Shown piece after piece: positions 53,783 to 62,945 of a stretch of 64,000 bases of DNA. The stretch comes from Pseudaquidulcibacter saccharophilus (GTDB taxonomy: Bacteria > Pseudomonadota > Alphaproteobacteria > Caulobacterales > Aquidulcibacteraceae): positions 791,856 through 855,855 of the forward strand of contig NZ_JAHWUS010000001.1 of assembly GCF_019455445.1 (NCBI RefSeq). Reading direction: 5' to 3'. Position numbers and translations under genes: made by a program. Position 1 is the first letter of the stretch. Each line of letters starts with the position of its first letter. Under the pieces are notes generated by a model. That model was not told where the DNA came from. It searched no databases and worked only from the letters and a program-made list of their open reading frames with translations.

Positions 53783-54646
53783 CTAATCTTTTGCGTATAG
53801 ATCAGGGCGTCTATCCCGGAAAAAACCCCATGCTGCACGGTGGGTTTCAAGAAAATCTAGGTCAAAAGTTGCGGTGATAATGCCTTCTTCTTCACGACCC
53901 ATTTCGGCAATCTTGTCGCCACGGTGATTAGCAATAAAGCTTGAGCCATAGAAATGTTGTGGGCTTCCTAATCCTTCTTCAATTCCTGTGCGATTGGCTG
54001 CAATTACGGGAATAATATTGGAAACTGAATGCCCAATCATTGCCCGTTGCCAAGGGTCTTTTGTATCGAGGCTATTGTCATGAGGCTCGGATCCAATTGC
54101 TGTTGGGTAAAACAACAATTCCGCACCTTTTAATGCCATTGCCCGCGCGCATTCTGGATACCATTGATCCCAACAAATGCCGACACCTATTTTGGCGAAT
54201 TTTGTGTCCCAAACCTTAAAGCCAGTATCGCCGTAGCGGAAGTAATATTTCTCCATATATCCTGGACCATCAGGAATGTGGCTCTTGCGGTAAGTGCCTA
54301 ATATTTCGCCATCTGCATTAATAATGACCACACTATTATAATAGCGCGGGCCATCTTTCTCATAAATCGAAACTGGAATTACGATATCAAGTTTTTTTGC
54401 GATTGGCTGTAATTGCGTAACACACGGATGGGATGCCACCGGATAGGCATGCGAAAACCATCTTTCATCCTGTGTTGTGCAGAAATATATATTTTGAAAT
54501 AATTCTGACGGCAAAACAATTTGTGCGCCTGCTGCTGTTGCAAGTTCAATATATTCAATTGTTTTTTCAATATTTGCCTGCATATCGGTTGAATAAGAGG
54601 CTTGTATTGCGCCAACACAAACATTGCGCGGATTATGTATAGTCAT
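53783..54646 (-). CDS. aguB: N-carbamoylputrescine amidase
   Basis: A 287-residue nitrilase-fold amidase with the catalytic triad E48 (PSELFQN), K121 (YRKSHIPDGPGY) and C158 (GICWDQWYPE). The GICWDQWYPE and SHIPDGPGY segments are typical of AguB, which converts N-carbamoylputrescine to putrescine. No agmatine deiminase (aguA) is seen nearby. It lies downstream of, and on the same strand as, the SRPBCC gene with a 31-bp gap. Confidence 0.92.
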   Translation of the reverse strand: MTIHNPRNVCVGAIQASYSTDMQANIEKTIEYIELATAAGAQIVLPSELFQNIYFCTTQDERWFSHAYPVASHPCVTQLQPIAKKLDIVIPVSIYEKDGPRYYNSVVIINADGEILGTYRKSHIPDGPGYMEKYYFRYGDTGFKVWDTKFAKIGVGICWDQWYPECARAMALKGAELLFYPTAIGSEPHDNSLDTKDPWQRAMIGHSVSNIIPVIAANRTGIEEGLGSPQHFYGSSFIANHRGDKIAEMGREEEGIITATFDLDFLETHRAAWGFFRDRRPDLYAKD

Positions 54647-54677
54647 CGTAATATCTCGTGATAAAAAACGCTTTGAT

Positions 54678-55124
54678 TTAGCCTAAATATTTTGCCAGTG
54701 CAATGTTCATTGCCGAATAGCCAATTGAAAAATCTTTGAAGTATTTTCTTCCTAAAATTTCAATCATAAACCCTGAAAATGCCTCGCCATGAACAAGAAG
54801 TGTTCCGTTGCCAGCCGGTTGAAGCCTTATATAATGTACGCCATCAAAAAGTTTAGGGAATAAAAAGCCACCTTTCCACGCAAAAAACTTGTTGGTTTCA
54901 TATGACATTATTTTGGGATTAAAAGAATAAAGCTTGTCGCCACCTTTTTTGCCAATTTTTCCGGGATTGGTGGTTTTTATTTTCAATTTTCCGCCAAAGC
55001 ATTTATCGCCCGAAATTTGGCGTATAAACGGGTTCCATTTAGAATAATTTTCATAATCCATCAAAACCTCCCAGACTTTTTCGGGAGGGTGCGATATGAA
55101 TAATTCGGTCTCGATTCTAATCAT
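54678..55124 (-). CDS. SRPBCC family protein
   Basis: A 148-residue START-like/SRPBCC domain protein: ISHPPEKVWEVLMDYENYSKWNPFIRQISGD at the N-terminus and a long C-terminal helix. Such folds bind hydrophobic ligands; no specific role can be read. Divergent from trmD, upstream of aguB. Confidence 0.75.
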   Translation of the reverse strand: MIRIETELFISHPPEKVWEVLMDYENYSKWNPFIRQISGDKCFGGKLKIKTTNPGKIGKKGGDKLYSFNPKIMSYETNKFFAWKGGFLFPKLFDGVHYIRLQPAGNGTLLVHGEAFSGFMIEILGRKYFKDFSIGYSAMNIALAKYLG

Positions 55125-55205
55125 TCTTATAATGTATGCCTTAAAATCAGAATATACAAATATATTTGCATTGCTTAGGCGTGATTTTTTTTCTAAATGG
55201 GTTTT

Positions 55206-55883
55206 ATGGCATTTAAAGTTTCCGTTATTACTATCACACCAGAGGCATGGCCCGGCGCACTTGGGGTCTCATTACTTGAGAGCGCGCGTAAAGAAGGTGT
55301 TTGGGAATTAGAAACAATCGACCTTCGTGATTTTGGGCACGGCAAGCATCGTCAGATTGATGACACTGCCGCAGGTGGTGGCGCGGGAATGGTTATAAAG
55401 CCCGATGTTGCTGTGGCTGCTGTGAATGCTGCGGATGCTAAAAACCGACCAATTATCTATCTGACACCACGTGGTAAGCCACTTACCCAAAAGCGGGTTC
55501 GCGAATTGGTAAAGGGCGATGGCTTGGTGCTTTTCTGTGGACGTTTTGAAGGTCTTGATGAGCGGGCAATTGAAATCGCCAATATGGAAGAAATTTGTGT
55601 TGGTGATGTGGTTTTAATGGGGGGTGATATTGCCGCCCAATTATTGACCGAGGCCACAGTTCGCCTGCTTGACGGTGTTATGGGTAATAAACAAAGCGGT
55701 GATAATGAAAGTTTTGAAAACGGGCTTCTTGAACACCCGCTTTATACCCGACCACGTGAATTTATGGGCAAAGAAATCCCGGAAGTTCTTTTAAGTGGTA
55801 ATCACGCTGCAATTGATAAATGGAAAAATGAACAATCAAGGGCGGTCACATTGGCGCGCCGCCCCGATTTATTAAAAGACTAA
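55206..55883 (+). CDS. trmD: tRNA (guanine-N1)-methyltransferase
   Basis: A 225-residue TrmD, with the trefoil-knot SPOUT core: LTPRGKPLTQKRVREL (about 79-94), LFCGRFEGLDERAIE (about 102-116), and GDVVLMGGDIAAQLLTEATVRLLDGVMGN. It methylates G37 of tRNA. ATG at 55206 (MAFKVSV) is preferred; ATG at 55197 is possible. The usual rimM-rplS neighbours are not adjacent, which is unusual. Ends 4 bp inside the convergent gene. Confidence 0.95.
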   Translation: MAFKVSVITITPEAWPGALGVSLLESARKEGVWELETIDLRDFGHGKHRQIDDTAAGGGAGMVIKPDVAVAAVNAADAKNRPIIYLTPRGKPLTQKRVRELVKGDGLVLFCGRFEGLDERAIEIANMEEICVGDVVLMGGDIAAQLLTEATVRLLDGVMGNKQSGDNESFENGLLEHPLYTRPREFMGKEIPEVLLSGNHAAIDKWKNEQSRAVTLARRPDLLKD

Positions 55884-57241
55884 TTTACAAATTGCGCCTT
55901 TAACCAATCTGGAACAATTGCATCAGGGCATAGGCTATAAGTGGTCGTATAGCCTTTAAGAGTTATTGAAAATCTATCCTTTCCAAAGATTTTCATATTT
56001 GCTTCGGTCTGATCGTTCCCATTTGCATTTCCAAGATAGCGCAGATGAAGGCGATATTGGTTTTCGCTCATCAATTCTATATTTTCAAGGCGGATATTAT
56101 TCCATGCAATACCGTCATCATAGAAATAGCCCCAAGCCCTTGAATTAAATAGGCCTATAAACTTGCTTGGCCTATCGCGGCGGCTTTCCGAAATGGCGCT
56201 AGAACATGTCACGGAATAAGAATAAAAGCCTTGTTCAATTGGCGGAAATTCGAGCTTTTTGACGCTATTACCCATTTGCAAGGCATTAACAGTGGTAAGC
56301 GGTAATATAAGGCAACCTTCTTGGTTTACCAATTGCCCTTGCGGGTTGCGCCGTTCAAGAATGGTTATTTTTTCGCCATCCCAACCCCATGTTGTTTTAG
56401 CAACTTGGCCGCATTTGCCATTATAAAGATCGGTTATTTCAATAATATCATTATTGCCAACGTGCTTAATTTGTTGTGGCCCTGTCCAGGCATTAAAACC
56501 ACTGGCAATTGAAAAGCCCTTGTCATTAGAAAGCAGGAATTGATTGGGCGGGCCAATTTTTCCAAAGCTAGTGTTCCCATCGGTTTTACAGCCGCCATCA
56601 GGTGTGATTATGACATAATCCTTTTTGCCATCGCCATTAAAATCACCGGTAATGTAGGCGTTATTATGGTTGCCAAAGATTTTTTCAATTGCCGTATTAT
56701 TGCTATTGGTTTGTTCGATTTCGCTAAAGCCAATGTTTTCAAACTTTGCGCCCCATGAATTACATTTTTGACGTGCGTTTTCTTCCCAAACATTTATTGC
56801 CGCGGTCGGGATTGGGTAATTACTAGTTTCTTTATTGACAGCGGGCTTGGGGTTTTTAACCTTTTCGGTATCTTTCGGTTTTTGTGCCTTTGTTGGTGGG
56901 GTTGCCTTTACTGGCTTGGTTGCTGTTTTTGGCTTTTGCGGAACATTGGCCTTATTAATTGTTGGTGCCGTTAAAGGTTTAACTTGTGGTTTAGCAAGTG
57001 GCTTAACAGTAGGGGTGTTGTTTTTTTTGATTTCCGTTTTTACGACTGCGCTTTTTTGTGGTGCATTAACTGTCGGCGCAATTGGCGTTTTAACAGAATT
57101 TATTACGGGCTTTGTTACCGCTTTTGTATTTGTGTTTAATTTGGCACTAGTGTCACCGCTGGCATTTGCTGATAGTGGTGCAAACATTGCTGACACTGCG
57201 ACAGATATTATTAATGATGAAAGATTATGGAACCTGTTCAT
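55880..57241 (-). CDS. Unrecognised exported protein with Lys/Pro/Thr-rich linker and calcium-loop-like motif
   Basis: A 453-residue protein with a signal peptide (about 1-28, cut after ANA). Residues about 30-140 are low-complexity Lys/Pro/Thr/Ala, with repeated VKPL/KPVK-type units. The C-terminal 300 residues are a compact domain with TGDFNGDGKKDYVIITPDGGC (about 198-218), an FG-GAP/EF-loop-like calcium-binding pattern, and about seven cysteines. The design suggests a secreted protein tethered through a charged linker to wall or polysaccharide. No family is recognised with confidence. Confidence 0.7.
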   Translation of the reverse strand: MNRFHNLSSLIISVAVSAMFAPLSANASGDTSAKLNTNTKAVTKPVINSVKTPIAPTVNAPQKSAVVKTEIKKNNTPTVKPLAKPQVKPLTAPTINKANVPQKPKTATKPVKATPPTKAQKPKDTEKVKNPKPAVNKETSNYPIPTAAINVWEENARQKCNSWGAKFENIGFSEIEQTNSNNTAIEKIFGNHNNAYITGDFNGDGKKDYVIITPDGGCKTDGNTSFGKIGPPNQFLLSNDKGFSIASGFNAWTGPQQIKHVGNNDIIEITDLYNGKCGQVAKTTWGWDGEKITILERRNPQGQLVNQEGCLILPLTTVNALQMGNSVKKLEFPPIEQGFYSYSVTCSSAISESRRDRPSKFIGLFNSRAWGYFYDDGIAWNNIRLENIELMSENQYRLHLRYLGNANGNDQTEANMKIFGKDRFSITLKGYTTTYSLCPDAIVPDWLKAQFVN

Positions 57242-57530
57242 AAATACTCCGTGTCCGCTTTTATATATTTTTACAGAGTAAAATGAACAATATGGTAAAT
57301 ATTATACTAATTATTTGCAATAAAAATCACTAATAAGATTTTTATTTTATATTGTATAATTAATGAATATTTTTTATTGTATTTAATTGGTTGAATAAAG
57401 AGTTATTTTTAAAATTTAATTATTTTATACTTTAAATTATTACGCAACGTAAGTTTTGTGTAAATATTCACGCCAATATAGTTTGTTTATACATTACTGG
57501 CGTGAATAGAATCAAAATATTGCCTTCAAG
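57242..57530. other. A+T-rich intergenic region with inverted repeat
   Basis: No gene seen. An 11-bp inverted repeat (TATTCACGCCA 57465-57475 / TGGCGTGAATA 57498-57508) lies just downstream of glmS, and a TTACG-CAA-CGTAA palindrome is at about 57440-57452. The inverted repeat may end glmS transcripts but lacks a clean U-tract. Confidence 0.5.
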
Positions 57531-59354
57531 CTATTCCACCGTTACCGATTTTGCCAAATTGCGTGGTTGGTCAACATCCGTACCTTTGGCAACTGCCACG
57601 TGATACGCAAGCATATGGATAAGCGGCGAATAAACAAACGGTGCTTGGAATGGCTCACACTCTGGGGCGCGAACCGAATGTTTAACGGCGTCGGCGGCTT
57701 CTTCAATACCTTTTGCATCAGATAGCAGGGTAATAGGGCCACCACGTGCCGCGATTTCCTGCACGTTGGAAATAGTTTTTTCCATTAATTCATCATATGG
57801 CGCAACGGCAATTACAGGCGTATATTCGTCAATCAGCGCGATTGGGCCGTGTTTTAATTCACCTGCCGCATAGCCTTCGGCGTGGATATAAGAAATTTCT
57901 TTTAGTTTTAATGCCGCCTCCAAAGCAATCGGATATGAAACGCCGCGTCCGATATAAAGAATGCTTTTGGCATGGCTTATGTCATTTGCGGTTTCTTCGA
58001 TGGCGTTTTCCATTTCCAATGCCTCACGGATAAGGCGCGGGGTTTCCATTAATTGGCGGGCAAGATCTTTTTCACGTTCCGCATCAATTGTGCCTTTGGC
58101 AACGCCGGCGGCAATTGCGGTGGCGGCAAGGGCGGATAATTGCGCCACAAATGCCTTGGTTGATGCCACACCAATTTCAGGGCCCGCAAGGGTTTCAAGA
58201 ACTGCATCAGCTTCACGGGCGATTGAAGAGGTTGCAACGTTTACAACACCCAATGTTTTCCAGCCGTTTTTCTTACAAAGTCTAAGTGCCTCTAGGGTAT
58301 CGGCGGTTTCACCTGATTGGGAAATGAAAATTGCCGCCGCACGCCCTGCAACAACCGGCCTGCGATAACGGAATTCAGAGGCAATGTCGGTTTCGCATGA
58401 AATGCCAGAAAGCTGTTCAAACCAATATTCGGCAACCCGACCTGATAAATACGCCGTACCGCATCCAACAATCAAAATTTGATCAATTTCGGCAAAGTTA
58501 ATACCGCAATTTGGCAAGGAAACTTTTTCATCCAATGGGTCAAGATAATGCCCGATTGTGCGTGCCGCTGCATCGGGTTCTTCGTGGATTTCTTTTTGCA
58601 TAAAATGGCGATAATTGCCTTTTTCAACCGCCGCAGCAGATGCAGAAACAATTGCCACAGGGCGGAAAATTTCTTTGCGGTCTTTATCATAAATATTATA
58701 GGTTTTTGCCGAAAATTCGACCAAGTCACCTTCTTCGAGATAGATGATGCGGTTGGTGAATGGGGCAACCGCAATTGCATCTGAACCCAAGAATATTTCA
58801 CCATCACCCAAGCCAACCACCAGCGGGCTGCCTTGGCGTGCGCCAATCATTAAATCTTCTTTGCCAGTAAAAAGGCAGGCAATCGCAAACGCACCGCGCA
58901 CCCGTGCAAGCGCCTTGATAACCGCTTCACGTGGGGTTTCACCTTTGTCAAGATAATGCGAAATAAGTTGGGTAATAACTTCGGTATCGGTTTCGGAATC
59001 GAAAACATAACCTTGGCTAATTAATTCTTCGCGTAATGTGCGGAAGTTTTCAATAATACCATTATGCACCACGGCAACCCTTGCGGTGGCGTGCGGGTGG
59101 GCGTTGCGTTCGGTTGGCGCACCATGGGTTGCCCAGCGTGTGTGTCCAATGCCGGTATTTCCCGCCAATGGTGCATCAATAATTTCTTTTTCAAGATTAA
59201 CAATTTTGCCCGCTGCGCGGCGGCGTTCAATATGGCCGTCAACCAATGTGGCAACACCCGCCGAATCATAACCGCGATATTCAAGCCGCTTTAAGGCTTC
59301 AATAAGCCTTGGGGTTGCAGGTTCTTTGCCAATAATACCAATGATGCCGCACAT
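57531..59354 (-). CDS. glmS: Glutamine-fructose-6-phosphate aminotransferase
   Basis: A 607-residue GlmS: glutaminase domain with catalytic Cys after Met (MCGIIGIIGKEPA), HTRWATHGAPTERNAHPH, then two SIS domains (about 285-420 and 455-600; SQSGETADTLEALR, GPIALIDEYTPVIA) and the C-terminal LAKSVTVE. It makes glucosamine-6-phosphate for peptidoglycan and LPS. A stand-alone gene; no glmU neighbour in the window. Confidence 0.97.
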   Translation of the reverse strand: MCGIIGIIGKEPATPRLIEALKRLEYRGYDSAGVATLVDGHIERRRAAGKIVNLEKEIIDAPLAGNTGIGHTRWATHGAPTERNAHPHATARVAVVHNGIIENFRTLREELISQGYVFDSETDTEVITQLISHYLDKGETPREAVIKALARVRGAFAIACLFTGKEDLMIGARQGSPLVVGLGDGEIFLGSDAIAVAPFTNRIIYLEEGDLVEFSAKTYNIYDKDRKEIFRPVAIVSASAAAVEKGNYRHFMQKEIHEEPDAAARTIGHYLDPLDEKVSLPNCGINFAEIDQILIVGCGTAYLSGRVAEYWFEQLSGISCETDIASEFRYRRPVVAGRAAAIFISQSGETADTLEALRLCKKNGWKTLGVVNVATSSIAREADAVLETLAGPEIGVASTKAFVAQLSALAATAIAAGVAKGTIDAEREKDLARQLMETPRLIREALEMENAIEETANDISHAKSILYIGRGVSYPIALEAALKLKEISYIHAEGYAAGELKHGPIALIDEYTPVIAVAPYDELMEKTISNVQEIAARGGPITLLSDAKGIEEAADAVKHSVRAPECEPFQAPFVYSPLIHMLAYHVAVAKGTDVDQPRNLAKSVTVE

Positions 59355-59747
59355 GTATAGAAAGCCTTATTTTAAATAATGTTCTTGTTTAGACCGCCTA
59401 ATGCCAGAATAAAGTTAAAAACGCATTTAAACAATTTTTGCGGATTGTTGCAGAAACATTAAATCCAAGTAAAGCCGCGCCAAAAACCTGACATTTCCTG
59501 ACATTTTATTTGAGTTTAGGTTTTTACTGGCGATTATAAAGGTGATTGATGATATGGGGATAACCATAGCAAAATTCTGGTGCACAAAGCATACTAAACT
59601 CTACCCTACCCAATGCTAAGATGGTCGGGTGCGTAGCACACGGGGTGGGGGCGGCAAAAGTTAAGCAAAAGCTTGCCGCAAATTGTTTACATTTCCTACA
59701 TTGAACTATGTTAGGTTGGTCATGTTTGTAACCTGTTTGGGTGTGTA
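59355..59747. other. Intergenic region with tandem repeat and G+C-rich island
   Basis: 393 bp without a supported gene. CCTGACATTT is tandemly repeated at 59487-59506. About 59600-59680 is a G+C-rich patch (GTGCGTAGCACAC, GGGGTGGGGG) followed by a 7-bp inverted repeat GCGGCAA (59651-59657) / TTGCCGC (59673-59679). It probably contains the glmS promoter. Confidence 0.45.
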
Positions 59748-60470
59748 TTGGATAAAGGTTTCTGGAAAACGCTCGGTTTGATATTATGTTGCATGTTCTT
59801 TTTGGGAATGTGTGCGGGTGCCGGATATGAAAGCTATAAATACAAAATCACAGTTAATGTTGAGGCAAATGGTAAAACCTATTCCGGTTCAAGTGTGCAG
59901 TTTCAAAGCACTACAACTAGCCCTGATTGGATAAGCAACATATTACTTCCGGAAACTAAACGCAAAGGCGAGGCGGTTGTGGTAAATGTTGATGGAAAAT
60001 ATCTGTTTTTTCTTTGGAATTACAGCATTGATAAAGACCAAAATTATCAAAGTGGATTTAATTCGTGGCAGGTAAGTGACGTTTGGGAAAGCCATAAATA
60101 TGGGGAACATGGCGAATTTGGGAAAGATGAATTCGGAGAAAATGTGGTATTTACAGAGTATAAATACACATTTGTAACCTTCACTGATATTAATGCCCCA
60201 TTAACAGTCAAGGAAATCACGCAGGAAAATCTTAGCCAATATTTTGGTGAGGGTGCCAAGATTACAAGTATTGAAGTTCAGAGAACCTTTAAGCCCGTAT
60301 CTTATGGACAGGTTGAAGAGGTCATTCCGTGGATTAGAGATGATATAAATTCATATAAAAAAACTATGCGTGGCAAGTATTTTACTTCTGATAGTTATGA
60401 AAATAAAAAAAAACATGGGGTTGACAGAATTTATGCTGGGTTGAGTTCAATTCAATTTATTAGGGAATAG
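59748..60470 (+). CDS. Unrecognised membrane-anchored protein
   Basis: A 240-residue protein starting with TTG (next in-frame Met at residue 16). One N-terminal helix (about 7-26), then a soluble part with YKYKITVNVEANGKTYSG (about 31-48), suggestive of a beta-sandwich. No family is recognised. Alone on its strand between glmS and hpt. The ORF has coding-like amino acid composition but no strong ribosome binding site. Confidence 0.6.
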   Translation: MDKGFWKTLGLILCCMFFLGMCAGAGYESYKYKITVNVEANGKTYSGSSVQFQSTTTSPDWISNILLPETKRKGEAVVVNVDGKYLFFLWNYSIDKDQNYQSGFNSWQVSDVWESHKYGEHGEFGKDEFGENVVFTEYKYTFVTFTDINAPLTVKEITQENLSQYFGEGAKITSIEVQRTFKPVSYGQVEEVIPWIRDDINSYKKTMRGKYFTSDSYENKKKHGVDRIYAGLSSIQFIRE

Positions 60471-60549
60471 TTTAAATGACAGTTACATCAAGCGATTTAA
60501 TGAATGCCAAACTTTCAATAAACATCTAAAGCCAAAATCTGCTTGCCGT

Positions 60550-61062
60550 CTATTCTTTTTCAATATAGCAAATATCGGGTAATCCGCGCCCCGAACCACC
60601 ATTATCAAGACCATAACCAACCAAATAATAATCAGGTAAATCAAAACCCACAAAATTAGGGTCGGGAAGGTGCTGGCTTGCGGGTTTGCGCGCCATTAAA
60701 CAGGTTAGGACTTCTTTTGCACCCTTGGCTTTTAGATAGTCTTTGGCAAAAATTATGGTCTTGCCGGTGTCGTAAACATCGTCAACAATCAAAACTTGAC
60801 GCCCAGTAATCGGTCTTTGCAAATCGGCAAGGATATTAAGGCGACCAGATTCTTTGGTGTCGCCATATGATGATAACCACAAAAAGTCGGTTTGCGGGGT
60901 TTTGCCATTATCGGCAAGCCCGCGCATAATGTCCGCCATAAAAATAAACGAACCCTGTAATAGGCCAACCACAATTGCATCATCTTCCAATATTGCCGAG
61001 ATTTCAGTGGTTAATTCGCCGACACGCTTTGCAATTTCTTCTCTTGAGACTAGGATTTTCAT
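60550..61062 (-). CDS. hpt: Hypoxanthine phosphoribosyltransferase
   Basis: A 170-residue type I phosphoribosyltransferase with the PRPP motif VLIVDDVYDTGKT (about 90-102) and LPDYYLVGYGLDN near the end. It salvages hypoxanthine (and guanine). Its ATG overlaps by 1 bp the stop of the zinc-ribbon gene upstream, so the pair is co-transcribed. Confidence 0.93.
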   Translation of the reverse strand: MKILVSREEIAKRVGELTTEISAILEDDAIVVGLLQGSFIFMADIMRGLADNGKTPQTDFLWLSSYGDTKESGRLNILADLQRPITGRQVLIVDDVYDTGKTIIFAKDYLKAKGAKEVLTCLMARKPASQHLPDPNFVGFDLPDYYLVGYGLDNGGSGRGLPDICYIEKE

Positions 61063-62030
61063 TAACGCCCTACCGCGGTATTGTGTGTGTTATGTGTTTC
61101 TTCTTTGTGTGTTGATTCTGCTGGTGCTGATTCCGCTGCGTGTTCGGCGGGTGCCGCAGGAGTGGCAGTAGAAGCATGTGCATCGGGTGCAGCGGGCGCA
61201 TGTGTCGTGCCTGCGGGTGCGGCGGTTGTGGTGGCATGTGCCCCATCGCTACCCATCAAAGTATCTTTTTTCTTGGATGCGATTTCTTTTCCGTTTGGTA
61301 AATCGCTTGGTGGGTCGTTAAACGCCACGATTGCCCGTAAATTGCCCTGTGGAATTGGGCGGCGAATTGATTCAAATGGCTGCTCCGCCATTGGTGTGAT
61401 GACGGTAATGCCGGGGTCGGCAAGCCAACTTGCAACCTTTTTATTATGGTCATCTACCAAGGTAATGCGTAAATATGGAACTGGCTTGGCAACATATGAT
61501 GTGGATTTTATCACGCCAGCAATAACCAGACGCTGCCCTTCTGTATCCTGACCGGCGCGAACCTGCACCTTTGTAATTTCAAGACCATAAGTATTGGCGC
61601 GTGCGCCAAGCATTGCAAAGAAACTTGCTGAATTTGGCCATTTTTTTACAATAGTTTCACGGTTTGAAACGCTGTATAAAATACCGCCAACCAAAACCGT
61701 AAGTGCGGTAAGCCATGCAACACCAATTGCCGAATAATGCAATAGTTTTGCTTTTGAAAATGCCTTTTCGCGCACAACTTCGTGTGGCTTTTTCTCAACA
61801 TTGCCAAAACGTGGCGATGTGGGGGCGGCGGGTTTTTTGCGCCCTTCTTCTTCAAATTTCATGCGGTAATTATCGCCACCATTTATATCAGGTTTTAGAA
61901 CCATAGAGGTTGGCGATTTTTGAAACCAGTAATGACCACAAGATGCGCAACGTACATTGCGCCCCACAGCGGGTATCATGCTGTCGGCAATATTATATTT
62001 TGCATGGCATTTCGGGCAATCAAGTATCAT
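61062..62030 (-). CDS. MJ0042 zinc-ribbon/DUF3426 membrane protein
   Basis: A 322-residue protein. N-terminal zinc ribbon C5-x2-C8...C28-x2-C31 (MILDCPKCHAKYN), a single helix (about 105-125), a periplasmic DUF3426-type domain (about 145-240), and an Ala/Pro/Thr/His-rich tail of about 55 residues. Start at 62030 (MILDCPKC) is where the family begins; ATG at 62057 adds only 9 residues. Typically located next to ftsE in Alphaproteobacteria, as here (divergent). Function unknown. Confidence 0.85.
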   Translation of the reverse strand: MILDCPKCHAKYNIADSMIPAVGRNVRCASCGHYWFQKSPTSMVLKPDINGGDNYRMKFEEEGRKKPAAPTSPRFGNVEKKPHEVVREKAFSKAKLLHYSAIGVAWLTALTVLVGGILYSVSNRETIVKKWPNSASFFAMLGARANTYGLEITKVQVRAGQDTEGQRLVIAGVIKSTSYVAKPVPYLRITLVDDHNKKVASWLADPGITVITPMAEQPFESIRRPIPQGNLRAIVAFNDPPSDLPNGKEIASKKKDTLMGSDGAHATTTAAPAGTTHAPAAPDAHASTATPAAPAEHAAESAPAESTHKEETHNTHNTAVGR

Positions 62031-62174
62031 GTAATAACTCTGATAAAATCTATGCAAAACTCTTTGCTAAAAATAATATTAACTTATTTAACTGTTTAAA
62101 CACTTTATATATTTTTTTAAAACTGGCATATAACTAAAATAGTCATAATACTTATTCGCAAAATTAGTCCACTG

Positions 62175-62945
62175 ATGAAACAAAAAATCTCGCAGTCAGA
62201 AAGAGACATTTTTAAACAGGCACAGCCAAACCGTCCTTTGGTGTGGTTTAACAATGTATATCTTAGCTATAATAAGATTAAATCCGAAAAGGAATCCGCG
62301 AGCTTTGCATTAAAAAATGTTTCGTTGGAATTGCAAAAAGGCGGGTTTTATTTTCTTACCGGCCCATCGGGTGCGGGTAAATCAACGCTTTTGAAATTGA
62401 TGTATTTGGCCCTTAGACCATCTGCGGGCAATATTGAAATGTTTGGGGTTGATGTGGCGGGGGCGTCACGTGATTCTTTGCCGCAATTACGGCGTAAAAT
62501 TGGCGTGGTGTTTCAGGACTTCCGCCTTTTACCTCACCTAAGTGTGTTTGATAATTTGGCATTGCCTTTCCGAGTTCGCAATATGCACCCCTCGAAATAT
62601 GAGGATGACGTAAAAGAGCTTTTGGGTTGGGTTGGCCTTGGCAAACGTATGTCGGCATTACCTGAAACCCTTTCAGGTGGTGAACAGCAACGGGTCGCAA
62701 TTGCGCGCGCCGTTGTGGGCAAACCGCAATTAATCATCGCCGACGAGCCAACAGGCAACGTTGACCCCGATATGGGTTCACGCCTTATCAGGCTTTTTGT
62801 TGAATTAAATAAATTGGGAACAACCATTGTAATTGCCACCCACGATCATGAAATGGTGCGCCGTGCTGGTGCGCCGGTTTTGCGCATTGATAAAGGCAAG
62901 GTTGAACAATTTAACACCCCGCCCGAAAACTTGGGGGGTAGTTGA
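62175..62945 (+). CDS. ftsE: Cell division ATP-binding protein FtsE
   Basis: A 256-residue ABC ATPase: Walker A GPSGAGKST (63-71), Q-loop VFQDFRLLPHLSV, signature LSGGEQQRVAIARA (about 170-183), Walker B LIIADEPTGNVD. With FtsX it controls cell-wall hydrolases at the septum. The N-terminus is about 20 residues longer than E. coli FtsE. Stop overlaps ftsX ATG (TGATG). Confidence 0.95.
   Translation: MKQKISQSERDIFKQAQPNRPLVWFNNVYLSYNKIKSEKESASFALKNVSLELQKGGFYFLTGPSGAGKSTLLKLMYLALRPSAGNIEMFGVDVAGASRDSLPQLRRKIGVVFQDFRLLPHLSVFDNLALPFRVRNMHPSKYEDDVKELLGWVGLGKRMSALPETLSGGEQQRVAIARAVVGKPQLIIADEPTGNVDPDMGSRLIRLFVELNKLGTTIVIATHDHEMVRRAGAPVLRIDKGKVEQFNTPPENLGGS

Noticed and set aside
57242..57530. Possible glmS-associated riboswitch or ribozyme
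   Set aside because: It lies downstream of glmS, and no glmS ribozyme core was visible; that ribozyme is typical of Gram-positive bacteria.
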